From positions 1 through 64,000 of the forward strand of contig NZ_SDVA01000009.1 of assembly GCF_004153545.1 (NCBI RefSeq): 64,000 nucleotides of DNA. Reading direction: 5' to 3'. Below, piece after piece: positions 39,525-49,180 of this stretch. The number at the start of each line of letters is the position of its first letter. Positions within the stretch are counted from its first letter, which is position 1. This DNA is from Serinicoccus sediminis (lineage in GTDB: Bacteria > Actinomycetota > Actinomycetes > Actinomycetales > Dermatophilaceae). A model generated the notes under the pieces. That model made no database searches, was not told where the DNA came from, and saw only the letters and a program-made list of their open reading frames with translations. A program made the translations under genes and the position numbers.

Positions 39525-40268
39525 CTAGGCCAGCCCCCGCAGGTGATGGGTGTCGTTGACGAAGCTCACCTGTACCCCGCCGTCGGGCCACATCTCGACG
39601 GCGCTCAGCGACGCCGGCCCGGTCGCGATGCTCCAGCCCCGGTCGTGGTCGACCCCCAGGACGCGGCACAGGACGGACATGATGACGACCCGGTGGGTCG
39701 CGACGACGACGGTCCCGCCGGAGGCGACTGCCCGGCCCAGCGCGGCACCGACCCGGGCGTCCAGCTCGCGCCGCGACTCCCCACCGGGCCGAGCGTAGTC
39801 CCGGTCGGTCCGCAGCCGGGCGAGGTCGTCCGGCGCCTCCCTGAAGAGGTCCGGCATCGACCGGCCGTCCCAGTCGCCGAAGCCCTGCTCGTCCCAGTCC
39901 CGGTCCTCCTCACGGCGCACCCCGAGGTGCCGGGCGAGCAGCTCCCCCGTCTCCTGCGCCCGGGCCAGGGAGGAGGACACGACGCGGAGCGGGCCGGGGT
40001 CGGACCGCGCGACGAGCTCGGCCACGGCCCGCGCGGCCGCTCGCGCCTGGGCCCGCCCGGTGGCGTTGAGCGCGGGGTCGGCCCCGCCGCGCCCGTCCAT
40101 CCGGCGCGCCTGGGTGAAGTCGGTGACCCCGTGCCGGACCAGGACCAGCCGGGCGGCGCCCTCGAGGACCGGCAGCGCCTCGTCCGAGAGGTAGGTCTCC
40201 GTCGTGGCGTCGACGTCGTCCGGGCCCGGACCGGGGCCGCTGCCCCGCACCCGGGGCCCGGGCGTCAC
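39525..40268 (-). CDS. Histidine phosphatase (phosphoglycerate-mutase-like)
   Basis: A 247-residue acid phosphatase with the phosphohistidine motif LVLVRHGVTDFTQARRMDG, RARAQETGELLARHL, PGGESRRELDARVG and the second His in VVVATHRVVIMSV. Its neighbours are the zinc-ribbon protein and Nif3, as in M. tuberculosis, where the equivalent gene (Rv2228c) carries an N-terminal RNase HI domain. Here only about 50 Gly/Pro-rich residues precede the phosphatase, so that domain is absent. GTGA overlap with the upstream gene. Confidence 0.88.
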   Translation of the reverse strand: MTPGPRVRGSGPGPGPDDVDATTETYLSDEALPVLEGAARLVLVRHGVTDFTQARRMDGRGGADPALNATGRAQARAAARAVAELVARSDPGPLRVVSSSLARAQETGELLARHLGVRREEDRDWDEQGFGDWDGRSMPDLFREAPDDLARLRTDRDYARPGGESRRELDARVGAALGRAVASGGTVVVATHRVVIMSVLCRVLGVDHDRGWSIATGPASLSAVEMWPDGGVQVSFVNDTHHLRGLA

Positions 40269-41002
40269 AGCCCGGACTCCGCCGTCCGCACCAGGATGCG
40301 ACCGCACTCCTCGCAGCGCACGACCTCGTCCTCGGCGGCGGCCCTGATCCTGCCGAGGTCGACCGCGTTGAGCTCGAGCCGGCACCCGCCGCACCGCCGC
40401 TGCTGCAGGGGGGCGGCGCCCGAGCCGGTCTGGGCCCGCATCCGCTCGTAGAGCGCGACCAGCTCGTCGGACACGTCCGCGACGATGGCGTCGCGGCCGG
40501 CGGCCACCTCGTCACGCTCGGCGCCGATGGCGGCCACCTTCTCGTCCCGGGCCACGCGCAGCTCGGCCAGCCGTGCCTCGTGCTGCTCCAGCGCGGTGGT
40601 CGCCTCCCGCTCGGCGGCCTCGGCCTGCTCGGCCCGCTCCATCACCTCGAGCTCCTCGTCCTCCAGGACGCCCTGGCGCCGGGCGAGGGACTCCAGCTCG
40701 TGCTGCAGGCCCTGCAGGTCCTTGGCGCTGCCGGTGCCGGCCTCGAGCCGCTGCCGGTCGCGGGCCGCGCGGTCCCGGACGAGCTGGACGGCGGCCTCGG
40801 CCCGGGCCACCTCTCGCTCCAGGTCGCTGACCTCGGTGCTGGTCCGCACGACCTCGGCCTCCAGGCCCGGCTGCTCCCGCTCCATCCGGGCGATGTCGAT
40901 GAGCTCGGGCACCGATCGCAGCCGGTGCTCGAGCTGGGAGATGCGGGTGTCCAGCTCCTGCAGCTCGAGCAACCGGGCCTGCATCTGCGGGCTTGCCTTC
41001 AC
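40265..41002 (-). CDS. Coiled-coil zinc-ribbon protein (C4-type)
   Basis: A 245-residue protein: long coiled coil from about residue 10 to 180 (LLELQELDTRISQLEHRLRS onward), then a C4 zinc ribbon with CGGC and CEEC separated by about 20 residues. Related proteins are conserved throughout actinobacteria beside Nif3 and the phosphatase; a nucleic-acid or protein-scaffold role is suggested by the fold only. GTG start with GGAGA ahead, overlapping the nif3 stop (GTGA). Confidence 0.88.
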   Translation of the reverse strand: MKASPQMQARLLELQELDTRISQLEHRLRSVPELIDIARMEREQPGLEAEVVRTSTEVSDLEREVARAEAAVQLVRDRAARDRQRLEAGTGSAKDLQGLQHELESLARRQGVLEDEELEVMERAEQAEAAEREATTALEQHEARLAELRVARDEKVAAIGAERDEVAAGRDAIVADVSDELVALYERMRAQTGSGAAPLQQRRCGGCRLELNAVDLGRIRAAAEDEVVRCEECGRILVRTAESGL

Positions 41003-41898
41003 GGGCGGTCTCCTTCGACGGGGTGGTCGGTGGTGGGGTCCTCGTCCGGCCGGGCGCCGACGACGAGGTCCCAGGGGTCGGTGCGGACGGAGGAGATCTC
41101 GACCTCGACGTCGAGCCGGCTGAGGAGCAGCTCGCGCAGGCCGGGCAGCCACAGCCACTCGCTGGCGTAGTGGCCGGCGTCGACCAGGTAGGGCGTGGCC
41201 GGGCGCCCGGCGCGGGCCGCGGCCCGCGCCTCCTCCCGGGCCTCCAGGGCCGGGTGGTGCCGCAGGTCGGAGGTGACGTAGACATCGGCCCCGGCGCGCC
41301 GCACCGCCGCGAACTCGCCGTCGCCGGCCCCGCCGAGCACCGCGACCCGCTGCACCAGGGCGTCCGGGTCGCCGCTCACCCGCACCCCACCGGCGGTGGG
41401 CGGCAGGGCGTCGGCGAGCCGCTCGGCCAGGGCGCGCAGGGTCACCGGGGTCGGCAGCTCACCCACCCGGCCCAGCTCCTGGTCCTCGGCGAGGGTGAGC
41501 GCCTGCGTGGCGGCCAGGCCGCAGGCCGCGGCCAGTGCCTGGCCGACCCCGGGGTCGGCGACGTCGGCGTTGGTGTGGGCGCAGTAGAGGGCGACGTCGT
41601 TGACGACGAGCTCGGTGACCGTGGCCCCCTTCGCCGAGGTCGTGGCCACCGAGTGGATGCCGCGCAGCAGCAGCGGGTGGTGCGTGACGACGAGGTCCGC
41701 ACCGGTGCGCACCGCCTCGGCGACCACGTCGAGCGTGGGGTCGACGGCGAGGAGCACCCGGCGCACCTGCTGCTCGGGGTCGCCGGCGACGAGCCCGACG
41801 CGGTCCCAGGACTGGGCGGTCGCGGGCGGGTAGAGGTCCTCCAGGACCTGGACGACGTCGGCCAGGGCGACACCGGTCTGCTGCGTGCTGGCGTTCAC
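40999..41898 (-). CDS. Nif3-like dinuclear metal-centre protein
   Basis: A 299-residue NIF3/DUF34 protein. Metal ligands are in VVTHHPLLLRG, YCAHTNADVA and late in VDAGHYASEWL, where the family has His and Glu. Biochemical role not established; GTP cyclohydrolase-like assignments are unreliable. The only plausible start, a GTG, begins one base after the 3' end of tRNA-Val, so tRNA 3' processing would leave a leaderless nif3 mRNA. Confidence 0.9.
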   Translation of the reverse strand: MNASTQQTGVALADVVQVLEDLYPPATAQSWDRVGLVAGDPEQQVRRVLLAVDPTLDVVAEAVRTGADLVVTHHPLLLRGIHSVATTSAKGATVTELVVNDVALYCAHTNADVADPGVGQALAAACGLAATQALTLAEDQELGRVGELPTPVTLRALAERLADALPPTAGGVRVSGDPDALVQRVAVLGGAGDGEFAAVRRAGADVYVTSDLRHHPALEAREEARAAARAGRPATPYLVDAGHYASEWLWLPGLRELLLSRLDVEVEISSVRTDPWDLVVGARPDEDPTTDHPVEGDRP

Positions 41899-41899
41899 G

Positions 41900-41972
41900 T
41901 GGGCCCGGCCGGGCTCGAACCGACGACCTACGCGGTGTAAACGCGGCGCTCTACCAGCTGAGCTACAGGCCC
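41900..41972 (-). tRNA. tRNA-Val (TAC)
   Basis: Minus-strand cloverleaf: acceptor GGGCCTG with CGGGCCC (one G-T pair), D-arm TAGCTCAGCTGGTAGAGC, anticodon loop TTTACAC (anticodon TAC, 5'-UAC), T-arm GTTCGAGCC. No encoded CCA. It lies between ahpE and nif3 (gaps of 19 and one base) with no clear promoter of its own. Confidence 0.93.
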
Positions 41973-41991
41973 CTGTTGTGGTGGTGTGCCG

Positions 41992-42474
41992 TCATTCTTG
42001 CAGGTCGCGCACCGCCTCGTGCAGCGCACCGATGTGCCGCGCCTCGCCCGGGCCGTGCACCAGCGACCACCGCACCGTCATGGCCGGGTCCACGAGGAAG
42101 GTGCCGCGCACGGCCATACCGGAGTCCTCGTCGAAGACGCCGTAGGACCGCGACACCTCGCCGTGCGGCCAGAAGTCGGACAGCAGCGGGAACCGGTAGC
42201 CCTCGGTCGCCGCCCACGCCCGCAGCGCCGGGGGCGGGTCGCAGGAGACGCCGAGCACCTGCACCCGGTCGTTGACGAACTCGTCGATGTTGAGCTGGAT
42301 CTCCAGCAGCTCCCCGGTGCAGATGGAGGAGAAGGCGAAGGGGTAGAAGACGAGCAGCGCGTGCCGGTCGGCGACCACGGTGGAGAGGGTGTGCCGCTCC
42401 CCCGACTGGTCCGTCAGCACCAGCTCGGGAGCCTGCTGCCCCACCTGCGGCGGTGCCGGACGAGCTCCGCTCAC
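41992..42474 (-). CDS. ahpE: Peroxiredoxin AhpE
   Basis: A 160-residue one-Cys peroxiredoxin that reduces peroxides and peroxynitrite. The peroxidatic Cys is in PFAFSSICTGELLEIQ, followed by FPLLSDFWPHGEVSRSYGVF and RGTFLVDPAMTVRW; very similar to the layout of mycobacterial AhpE. GTG start overlapping the DUF3052 stop (GTGA). The AhpE-DUF3052-aceE neighbourhood is also found in M. tuberculosis. Confidence 0.92.
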   Translation of the reverse strand: MSGARPAPPQVGQQAPELVLTDQSGERHTLSTVVADRHALLVFYPFAFSSICTGELLEIQLNIDEFVNDRVQVLGVSCDPPPALRAWAATEGYRFPLLSDFWPHGEVSRSYGVFDEDSGMAVRGTFLVDPAMTVRWSLVHGPGEARHIGALHEAVRDLQE

Positions 42475-42920
42475 TTGCGCCCCACCAGGCGCTGGCCCAG
42501 CCACTCGCCGAGGTTGACCGCGCCGGAGGCGGTCATCGAGCAGGTCGTGCAGGCGTCCTGGACGTCCGCAGCCGGCACGCGGTCCTCGCGCCCGGCCCCC
42601 GGGGTCAGCAGCACGATGCAGCCACCCTCCTCCATGGTGGTCAGCGCGTCCATGAGCTCGTCGGCCAGGTCACCCTCCCCGTCCCGCCACCACAGGAGCA
42701 CGACGTCCACGACGCCGTCGTAGTCGTCCTCCTCGAGCGGGGCCCCGCTGACCGCGGCGGCGGCCTGGCGCACGGCCTCCTCGACGTCCTCGTCGTAGCC
42801 GTACTCGACCACCACCTGGCCCTCGCGCAGCCCGAGCTTGCGCACCATCCCCGCGAGGGGACCCTCCCCCGGCGCGTCGGTGGTCACGTCCTGCTGCTCC
42901 GTCCTCATCTGCCCGTCCAT
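42471..42920 (-). CDS. DUF3052 family protein
   Basis: A 149-residue actinobacterial protein of unknown function, with LRKLGLREGQVVVEYGYDED-type N-terminal segment (here VRKLGLREGQVVVEYGYD), an acidic helix, VVLLWWRDGEGDLADELMDA, and a CTTC pair near the end. Start chosen at MDGQMRTEQQDV. Divergent from aceE and first gene of the ahpE operon. Confidence 0.85.
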   Translation of the reverse strand: MDGQMRTEQQDVTTDAPGEGPLAGMVRKLGLREGQVVVEYGYDEDVEEAVRQAAAAVSGAPLEEDDYDGVVDVVLLWWRDGEGDLADELMDALTTMEEGGCIVLLTPGAGREDRVPAADVQDACTTCSMTASGAVNLGEWLGQRLVGRK

Positions 42921-43044
42921 GGTGGGACTAGACAAGCAGAGTGCAGCGGGTGACGTAAAGGCGACCCCGGGGCGCACCACCACGGACGCGGCGTCAGGGA
43001 CGTGACAGACTGATCCGGACACCCCCTAGGAAGGATCAACCCTG

Positions 43045-45798
43045 ATGGCTCAGGAGCGCTCCACCGGCCCCATCCTGAACGGTCTGCCGAGCCAGGTCCC
43101 CGACACGGACCCCGAGGAGACGCAGGAGTGGCTGGACTCGCTGGACGCCGCGATCAGCACCGGCGGACGGCAGCGGGCCAGGTACCTCATGCTGCGCATG
43201 CTCGAGCGGGCCAGGGACTCGCAGGTCGGCATCCCCTCGCTGACGACCACGGACTACATCAACACCATCTCCCCGGAGCAGGAGGCGTGGTTCCCCGGCG
43301 ACGAGGACATGGAGCGCCGCTACCGCGCCTGGATCCGCTGGAACGCCGCGGTCATGGTGCACCGCGCCCAGCACCCGGACATCGCGGTCGGCGGGCACAT
43401 CTCGACGTATGCCTCGCAGGCCACCCTGACCGAGGTCGGCTTCAACCACTTCTGGCGTGGGCGTGACCACGAGGGCGGCGGCGACCAGGTCTTCTTCCAG
43501 GGGCACGCCTCCCCCGGCATCTACGCGCGCGCCTACCTCGAGGGCCGGCTCAGCGAGACCGAGCTCGACGGCTTCCGGCAGGAGAAGAGCAAGGGCCTGC
43601 AGGACGACGTGACGGCCGTCCCGTCCTACCCGCACCCCCGGTCGATGCCGGACTTCTGGCAGTTCCCGACCGTGTCGATGGGCATCGGGCCGATGAACGC
43701 CATCTACCAGGCGTCGTTCAACAAGTACCTGCACAACCGCGGCCTCAAGGACACCAGCCAGCAGCACGTGTGGGCCTTCCTCGGCGACGGCGAGATGGAC
43801 GAGCCGGAGTCGCGCGGCCTGCTGCAGGTGGCCGCCAACGAGGAGCTCGACAACCTCACCTTCGTCGTCAACTGCAACCTGCAGCGGCTGGACGGCCCGG
43901 TGCGCGGCAACGGCAAGATCGTGCAGGAGCTGGAGAGCTTCTTCCGCGGGGCCGGGTGGAACGTCGTCAAGGTGCTGTGGGGCCGCGGCTGGGACGACCT
44001 CATCGCCCAGGACACCTCCGGCGCGCTGGTCAACCTCTTCAACACCACCCCGGACGGCGACTTCCAGACCTTCCGCGCCAACGACGGCGCGTGGATCCGG
44101 GACCACTTCTTCGGGCGCGACCCGCGCACCAAGGAGCTGGTCAAGGACTGGAGCGACGAGGACATCTGGTGGAAGCTCAAGCGTGGCGGCCACGACTACC
44201 GCAAGGTGTTCGCGGCCTACCAGGCCGCGATGAACCACACCGGCCAGCCGACCGTCATCCTCGCGCACACCATCAAGGGCTACTCGCTGGGCAAGAGCTT
44301 CGCGGGGCGCAACGCGACCCACCAGATGAAGAAGCTCACGCTGGACGACCTCAAGGCGTTCCGCGACAGCCTCAAGATCCCCATCACCGACGAGCAGCTC
44401 GAGGCCGACCCCTACGCCCCGCCGTACTACCACCCCGGCGAGGACGACCCGGCCATCCAGTACCTCAAGGAGCGGCGCCGCAGCCTGGGTGGCTACCTGC
44501 CCAAGCGCCAGCCGGGCGGCACCTCGCTGAAGCTGCCGGACACCAAGGTCTACGACGTGGCCAAGAAGGGCTCCGGCAAGCAGGAGGTCGCCACCACGAT
44601 GGCGCTCGTGCGCATCTTCAAGGAGTGGATGCGCGACAAGGAGTTCGGCAAGCACGTGGTGCCGATCATCCCGGACGAGGCCCGGACCTTCGGCATGGAC
44701 AGCTTCTTCCCGACGGCGAAGATCTACAACGTCCACGGGCAGAACTACACCTCGGTCGACGCCGACCTCATGCTCGCCTACAAGGAGTCCGAGCAGGGCC
44801 AGATCCTGCACGTCGGCATCAACGAGGCCGGCTCGGTCGGGGCGTTCAGCGCGGCCGGGACGTCCTACGACACCCACCAGACCCCCATGGTGCCGTTCTA
44901 CATCTTCTACTCGATGTTCGGCTTCCAGCGCACGGGTGACAGCATCTGGGCCGCGGCGGACCAGCTCGCGCGCGGCTTCATGATCGGCGCCACGGCGGGG
45001 CGGACCACGCTCACCGGCGAGGGGCTGCAGCACGCCGACGGCCACTCACCGCTGCTGGCCTCGACGAACCCGGCGGTCGTCGCCTACGACCCGGCGTACG
45101 CCTACGAGATGGCGCACATCCTCCCCCGCGCCCTCGAGCGGATGTACGGGGAGGACCCGGAGAACGTCATCTACTACCTCACCGTCTACAACGAGCCGAT
45201 GCGCCAGCCCGCGCAGCCGGACGACGTGGACGTCGAGGGGATCCTCCAGGGGATGCACCGGATCGCCACGGGCGAGCAGCAGGACGGTCGGCACGTCCGG
45301 CTGCTGGGCTCCGGCGTCGGCGTGCCGTGGGCCCTCGAGGCCGCCGAGCTGCTCCGGGAGGACTGGGGCGTGAGCTCGGACGTGTGGTCGGTGACCTCGT
45401 GGTCGGAGCTGCGCCGCGAGGCGATGGCCTGCGACGACGACGCCTTCCTGCACCCCGAGCAGGAGCGCCGGGTCCCCTACGTCACCCGGCGGCTGTCCGA
45501 GGGTGACGGGCCCATCGTCGCCACCAGCGACTACATGCGGGCGGTCCAGGACCAGATCGCCCCGTGGGTCCCGGAGGACTACTTCGCCCTGGGCGCCGAC
45601 GGCTTCGGCTTCGCCGACACCCGGGCGGCCGCCCGCCGGTTCTTCCACATCGACGGTCCGTCGATGGCGGTCAAGGCGCTGCAGATGCTGGCCGACCGCG
45701 GTGAGCTGGACCCGCAGGTGCCGCTGGACGCCATGAAGAAGTACCGCCTCCTCGACGTCACCGCCGGCACGTCCGGCACCACCGGCGGGGACGCCTGA
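43045..45798 (+). CDS. aceE: Pyruvate dehydrogenase E1, homodimeric type
   Basis: Thiamine-dependent E1 component of the pyruvate dehydrogenase complex, giving acetyl-CoA. The 917-residue protein has the ThDP/Mg motif [20 protein letters not shown] ending NCNLQRLDG, the active-site region [19 protein letters not shown], and a transketolase C-terminal domain ([15 protein letters not shown]). AGGAAGGA precedes the ATG. It lies upstream of a fatty-acid synthesis cluster that consumes acetyl-CoA. Confidence 0.97.
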   Translation: MAQERSTGPILNGLPSQVPDTDPEETQEWLDSLDAAISTGGRQRARYLMLRMLERARDSQVGIPSLTTTDYINTISPEQEAWFPGDEDMERRYRAWIRWNAAVMVHRAQHPDIAVGGHISTYASQATLTEVGFNHFWRGRDHEGGGDQVFFQGHASPGIYARAYLEGRLSETELDGFRQEKSKGLQDDVTAVPSYPHPRSMPDFWQFPTVSMGIGPMNAIYQASFNKYLHNRGLKDTSQQHVWAFLGDGEMDEPESRGLLQVAANEELDNLTFVVNCNLQRLDGPVRGNGKIVQELESFFRGAGWNVVKVLWGRGWDDLIAQDTSGALVNLFNTTPDGDFQTFRANDGAWIRDHFFGRDPRTKELVKDWSDEDIWWKLKRGGHDYRKVFAAYQAAMNHTGQPTVILAHTIKGYSLGKSFAGRNATHQMKKLTLDDLKAFRDSLKIPITDEQLEADPYAPPYYHPGEDDPAIQYLKERRRSLGGYLPKRQPGGTSLKLPDTKVYDVAKKGSGKQEVATTMALVRIFKEWMRDKEFGKHVVPIIPDEARTFGMDSFFPTAKIYNVHGQNYTSVDADLMLAYKESEQGQILHVGINEAGSVGAFSAAGTSYDTHQTPMVPFYIFYSMFGFQRTGDSIWAAADQLARGFMIGATAGRTTLTGEGLQHADGHSPLLASTNPAVVAYDPAYAYEMAHILPRALERMYGEDPENVIYYLTVYNEPMRQPAQPDDVDVEGILQGMHRIATGEQQDGRHVRLLGSGVGVPWALEAAELLREDWGVSSDVWSVTSWSELRREAMACDDDAFLHPEQERRVPYVTRRLSEGDGPIVATSDYMRAVQDQIAPWVPEDYFALGADGFGFADTRAAARRFFHIDGPSMAVKALQMLADRGELDPQVPLDAMKKYRLLDVTAGTSGTTGGDA

Positions 45799-45801
45799 GC
45801 C

Positions 45802-46857
45802 TCAACCGCCGTCGGCGGCCCGCAGGGCCTGCACCACGAGGTCGGGGTGGTCGGTGAAGATGCCGTCCACCCCGGCCTCCAGGTGCTGACGCACCTCGGC
45901 GGCCAGGTCGCCGTGGGTCGCGGGCGGGGGCGGCGCCCCGCCGTCGGCGTCTCCGCTCCGGCCGGCCGGGTCCCGACGCAGCGCCGGGGGCAGGAACTCG
46001 TTTTCCGCCCGGAAGGTCCAGGCGTGCACCACCAGGCCGGCGGCATGGGCGTCCGCGACCAGGGGGGTCGGCTCCCCCAGCGTCCCGTCCGGGGACCACG
46101 GCAGCACCATCTGCTTGCGGGGGCCGAGCCCGTCGACATACCCCACCAGCCCCGCCAGCCCCTCCGGCGAGAGCAGCTCGGCGTAGGTCCGCGGGTCACC
46201 CGCCGCGACGAGGTCGGCCGGGACGTCCTGCGGTGCCGTCGCGAGCAGCACCTGGCGCAGCCGGCAGCCGAGCTCCTCGCGCAGCCGTCGCAGGCTGCCC
46301 GGCTCGAAGCACTGCACCCAGACGGGCGCCTCCGGGCCGGTGAGGCCGGCGGCCTCCAGGTCGGCGAGCATCCGCTCCTCCAGGGGCAGCCCGGCCGCGG
46401 CGAAGTGAGTGGGGTGCTTGAGCTCGACGTAGAGCCCGAGCTCGCGCCCCAGCTCCTCACTCAGCTCCGCCCGCAGCGCGATGATCTCGGGGAAGGTGGG
46501 GACCGGCCACTCCCCGTCCCGGTCGGTCCCGCGCAGCCGGGGCAGCCGCTCCCGGGCCCGCAGGGTGCGCAGCTCCCCCAGGTCGAGGTCCTCGGTGAAG
46601 ACCCCGTCCACCGTGGTGCCGTCGACCAGCGCCCGGCGCCGCCGGCCGGCGAGGCCGGGGTGGCGGGCCACGTCCGTGGTGCCCCTGATGTCGTTCTCGT
46701 GGCGGGCGACGAGGGTGCCGTCACGGGTCGCCACGAGGTCGAGCTCGAGGTAGTCGGCGCCCTGCCGGGCGGCGAGCGCGTAGGCGGCCAGGGTGTGCTC
46801 GGGCAGCGAGCCGGAGGCACCCCGGTGGGCGAGGACGAGCGGGGACGCGGTCGGCAT
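45802..46857 (-). CDS. Glycerophosphodiester phosphodiesterase
   Basis: A 351-residue cytoplasmic GDPD: catalytic His-Arg in LAHRGASGSLPEHTLAAYAL, metal Glu-Asp in LELDLVATRDGTLVARHEND, and later YVELKHPTHF and GVDGIFTDHPDLVV. No signal peptide. Hydrolyses glycerophosphodiesters to glycerol-3-phosphate. CAGGAT lies six bases before the ATG. Three bases separate its stop from the convergent aceE stop. Confidence 0.9.
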   Translation of the reverse strand: MPTASPLVLAHRGASGSLPEHTLAAYALAARQGADYLELDLVATRDGTLVARHENDIRGTTDVARHPGLAGRRRRALVDGTTVDGVFTEDLDLGELRTLRARERLPRLRGTDRDGEWPVPTFPEIIALRAELSEELGRELGLYVELKHPTHFAAAGLPLEERMLADLEAAGLTGPEAPVWVQCFEPGSLRRLREELGCRLRQVLLATAPQDVPADLVAAGDPRTYAELLSPEGLAGLVGYVDGLGPRKQMVLPWSPDGTLGEPTPLVADAHAAGLVVHAWTFRAENEFLPPALRRDPAGRSGDADGGAPPPPATHGDLAAEVRQHLEAGVDGIFTDHPDLVVQALRAADGG

Positions 46858-46894
46858 ACCTCGATCCTGCCAGCCGGCGACTAGGCTCGCGGGC

Positions 46895-48058
46895 GTGCCC
46901 GAGACCACGCCGAGCCTCGCCCGCCACGCCGCCGACCTGGCGGGGCGGGCGAGCGCGCGGATGGAGGCCGAGCACGGGTGGTTCCGCGAGCTGGGGGCCG
47001 CGGACCGCGCGTGGGTGCGGCTGGTCGCGCAGGCCGGGATCGGCGCGCTGCTCGACTGGTATGCCGCGGGCGCCCACCCCGGTCCGCCGCCCGGCCAGAT
47101 CTTCGCGGCCGCCCCGCCCAGCCTGGCGGCCACCATCACGCTGCGGCAGACCCTCGACCTGACCCGGACGGCGATCGCGACCGTCGAGGAGTCGGTGCCC
47201 GAGCTCGTCGACGAGGCCGAGACCGCGGCGCTGCGGGAGGCCGTGCTGCGCTACTCCCGCGACCTGGCCTTCGCGGCCGCCGACGTCTACGCCCGCTCGG
47301 CCGACCACCGCGGCGGCTGGGACACCCGCCTGGAGACCCTCGTCGTGCACGCGGTCGTCCGGGGCGAGGCCAACGACGCCATGGCCTCCCGGGCGGCGGA
47401 GCTGGGTTGGGACGAGGTGACCGAGGTGACGGTCGTGGCCGGGCTGCTGCCCGAGGGCGACCCGGGCACCGCCGTCGAGGCGCTGCGGACGGTGGCCCGC
47501 ACGCTCGGCCGCGCGGCGCTCTGCGCCGCCCACGACCGCCGGCTCGTCTGCGTGCTCGGCGGCAGCACCGACCCGCTCGCGGACGCCGAGCGGCTGGCCG
47601 ACTCCTTCGGTGACGGGCCGGTGGTCGTCGGGCCCCGGGTGCCCCACCTCTTCGCCGCGGGGCGCTCGGCCCGGGCGGCGCTGTCGGGGGTGGACGCCGC
47701 GCCGGCGTGGGGCGACGCGCCCCGGCCGGTCGCCGCCGACGAGCTGCTCCCCGAGCGGTCCCTGCTCGGCGAGGGTCCGGCGCGCCGCATGCTGGTGGAC
47801 CGGGTCTACGCCCCACTGCGCGACCACCCGTCCGCGCTGCTCGACACGGTCCAGGCCTATCTCGACCACGGCATGGTGCTGGAGGCGACCGCGCGGTTGC
47901 TCTTCCTGCACCCCAACACCGTGCGCTACCGCCTGCGCCGGGTCGGCGAGGTCGTCGGGCTGGACCCGCACGACCCGCGCGACGCCTGGGTGCTGCAGGT
48001 CGCGCTGGCCCTGGGGCGGATGGGCACCGGGCCCCGGCTGTGGCGCGGGGGCCGCTGA
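46895..48058 (+). CDS. fasR: PucR-type transcriptional regulator, FasR-like
   Basis: A 387-residue regulator with a GGDEF-like middle and a C-terminal PucR helix-turn-helix: YLDHGMVLEATARLLFLHPN then TVRYRLRRVGEVVGL. The homologue next to fabD in Streptomyces coelicolor, FasR, activates the fatty-acid operon, and M. tuberculosis has a PucR-type gene in the same place. TAGGCT ends seven bases before the GTG, so it is leaderless. The palindrome ahead of fabD may be its operator. Confidence 0.85.
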   Translation: MPETTPSLARHAADLAGRASARMEAEHGWFRELGAADRAWVRLVAQAGIGALLDWYAAGAHPGPPPGQIFAAAPPSLAATITLRQTLDLTRTAIATVEESVPELVDEAETAALREAVLRYSRDLAFAAADVYARSADHRGGWDTRLETLVVHAVVRGEANDAMASRAAELGWDEVTEVTVVAGLLPEGDPGTAVEALRTVARTLGRAALCAAHDRRLVCVLGGSTDPLADAERLADSFGDGPVVVGPRVPHLFAAGRSARAALSGVDAAPAWGDAPRPVAADELLPERSLLGEGPARRMLVDRVYAPLRDHPSALLDTVQAYLDHGMVLEATARLLFLHPNTVRYRLRRVGEVVGLDPHDPRDAWVLQVALALGRMGTGPRLWRGGR

Positions 48059-48106
48059 CCGGACCGCACGACATACCCCGTCCGTCGCCGTCCACGACCC
48101 GTCCCG

Positions 48107-48144
48107 TTTGGAGGGTTCCTCCAAAGAACACCCGCCATTATCGT
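48107..48144 (+). promoter_or_regulatory. fabD promoter with perfect palindrome
   Basis: TTTGGAGG and CCTCCAAA (48107-48114, 48118-48125) are perfect 8-base arms with a 3-base spacer. TATCGT at 48139-48144 fits a -10 box, with the palindrome covering the -35 zone. This is a likely site for the FasR-like activator or another fatty-acid regulator. Confidence 0.6.
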
Positions 48145-48192
48145 GCGTCGCGCAGTCGCGTCCTGGAGGGTCTCACCGGCACAGTAGGGGGC

Positions 48193-49122
48193 GTGCTTGT
48201 CATCGTCGCGCCCGGACAGGGCTCCCAGACCCCCGGCTTCCTCGCCCCCTGGCTGGAGGACGAGACCGTCCGCGAGCGGGTGGACGCACTGGCCGCCGCC
48301 GCCTCGCTCGACCTCGTCACGCACGGCACCACCTCGGACGCCGACACCATCAAGGACACCGCGGTCGCCCAGCCGCTCATCGTCAGCGCCGGCCTCGCCA
48401 CCCTCCCGCTGGTGCTCGACCACGACCAGGTGCCGCAGCACGTGTCCGCCACCGCGGGCCACTCGGTGGGCGAGATCACGGCGGCCGCGATCGCCGGGGT
48501 GCTGGCGCCCGACGAGGCGATGGGCTTCGTGCGGGAGCGCGGTCTGGGCATGGCCGAGGCGGCCGCGCTCACCCCGACCGGCATGTCCGCCGTGGTGGGG
48601 GGCGACCCCGAGGAGGTCGCCGCGGCCCTGGAGCGACACGGCCTGACCCCCGCCAACATAAACGGCTCCGGCCAGGTCGTGGCGGCCGGCACCCTCGACC
48701 AGCTGTCCGCCCTCGGTCAGGACGCCCCGGCCCGCGCCCGGGTCGTCCCGCTGCCCGTCGCCGGCGCCTTCCACACCCACCACATGCAGCCCGCGGTCGA
48801 CCGACTCACCCGGCACGCCGAGTCGCTGCGCCCCCAGGACCCGCGGGTGCCGCTGCTGTCCAACGCCGACGGCCAGGTGGTCGCCGACGGCGGCGAGGTC
48901 CTGCGCCGCCTCATCGCGCAGGTCGCCGGCCCGGTGCGCTGGGACCTCACCATGGAGGCGCTGCTGTCCATGGGGGTGACCGGGCTCATCGAGCTCCCCC
49001 CGGCCGGCACCCTCGTCGGGCTCGCCAAGCGGGGGCTGCGCGGCGTGGAGACGCTGGCGCTGAGGTCCCCGGGCGACCTGGAGGCCGCCGCGCGCATGGT
49101 CCGTGAGCACGGCGCCGCCTGA
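48193..49122 (+). CDS. fabD: Malonyl-CoA:ACP acyltransferase
   Basis: Transfers malonyl from CoA to ACP. The 309-residue protein starts VLVIVAPGQGSQTPGF; catalytic Ser91 is in ATAGHSVGEITAAA, and the His in AGAFHTHHM. GTG start; about 40 bases of leader after the proposed promoter. First gene of fabD-fabH-acpP-fabF. Confidence 0.95.
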   Translation: MLVIVAPGQGSQTPGFLAPWLEDETVRERVDALAAAASLDLVTHGTTSDADTIKDTAVAQPLIVSAGLATLPLVLDHDQVPQHVSATAGHSVGEITAAAIAGVLAPDEAMGFVRERGLGMAEAAALTPTGMSAVVGGDPEEVAAALERHGLTPANINGSGQVVAAGTLDQLSALGQDAPARARVVPLPVAGAFHTHHMQPAVDRLTRHAESLRPQDPRVPLLSNADGQVVADGGEVLRRLIAQVAGPVRWDLTMEALLSMGVTGLIELPPAGTLVGLAKRGLRGVETLALRSPGDLEAAARMVREHGAA

Positions 49123-49180
49123 CCCGTCCCGCACCACCCGTGACCCGATCCCGCCCCGCCCATCCCCAGGAGGTCCGCCC

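Noticed and set aside
41900-41972. tRNA-Val as an attachment site of an integrated element
   Set aside because: No integrase, no partial tRNA repeat nearby, and both neighbours are core genes. The same holds for tRNA-Asn at 61423 and the CAT tRNA at 54362.
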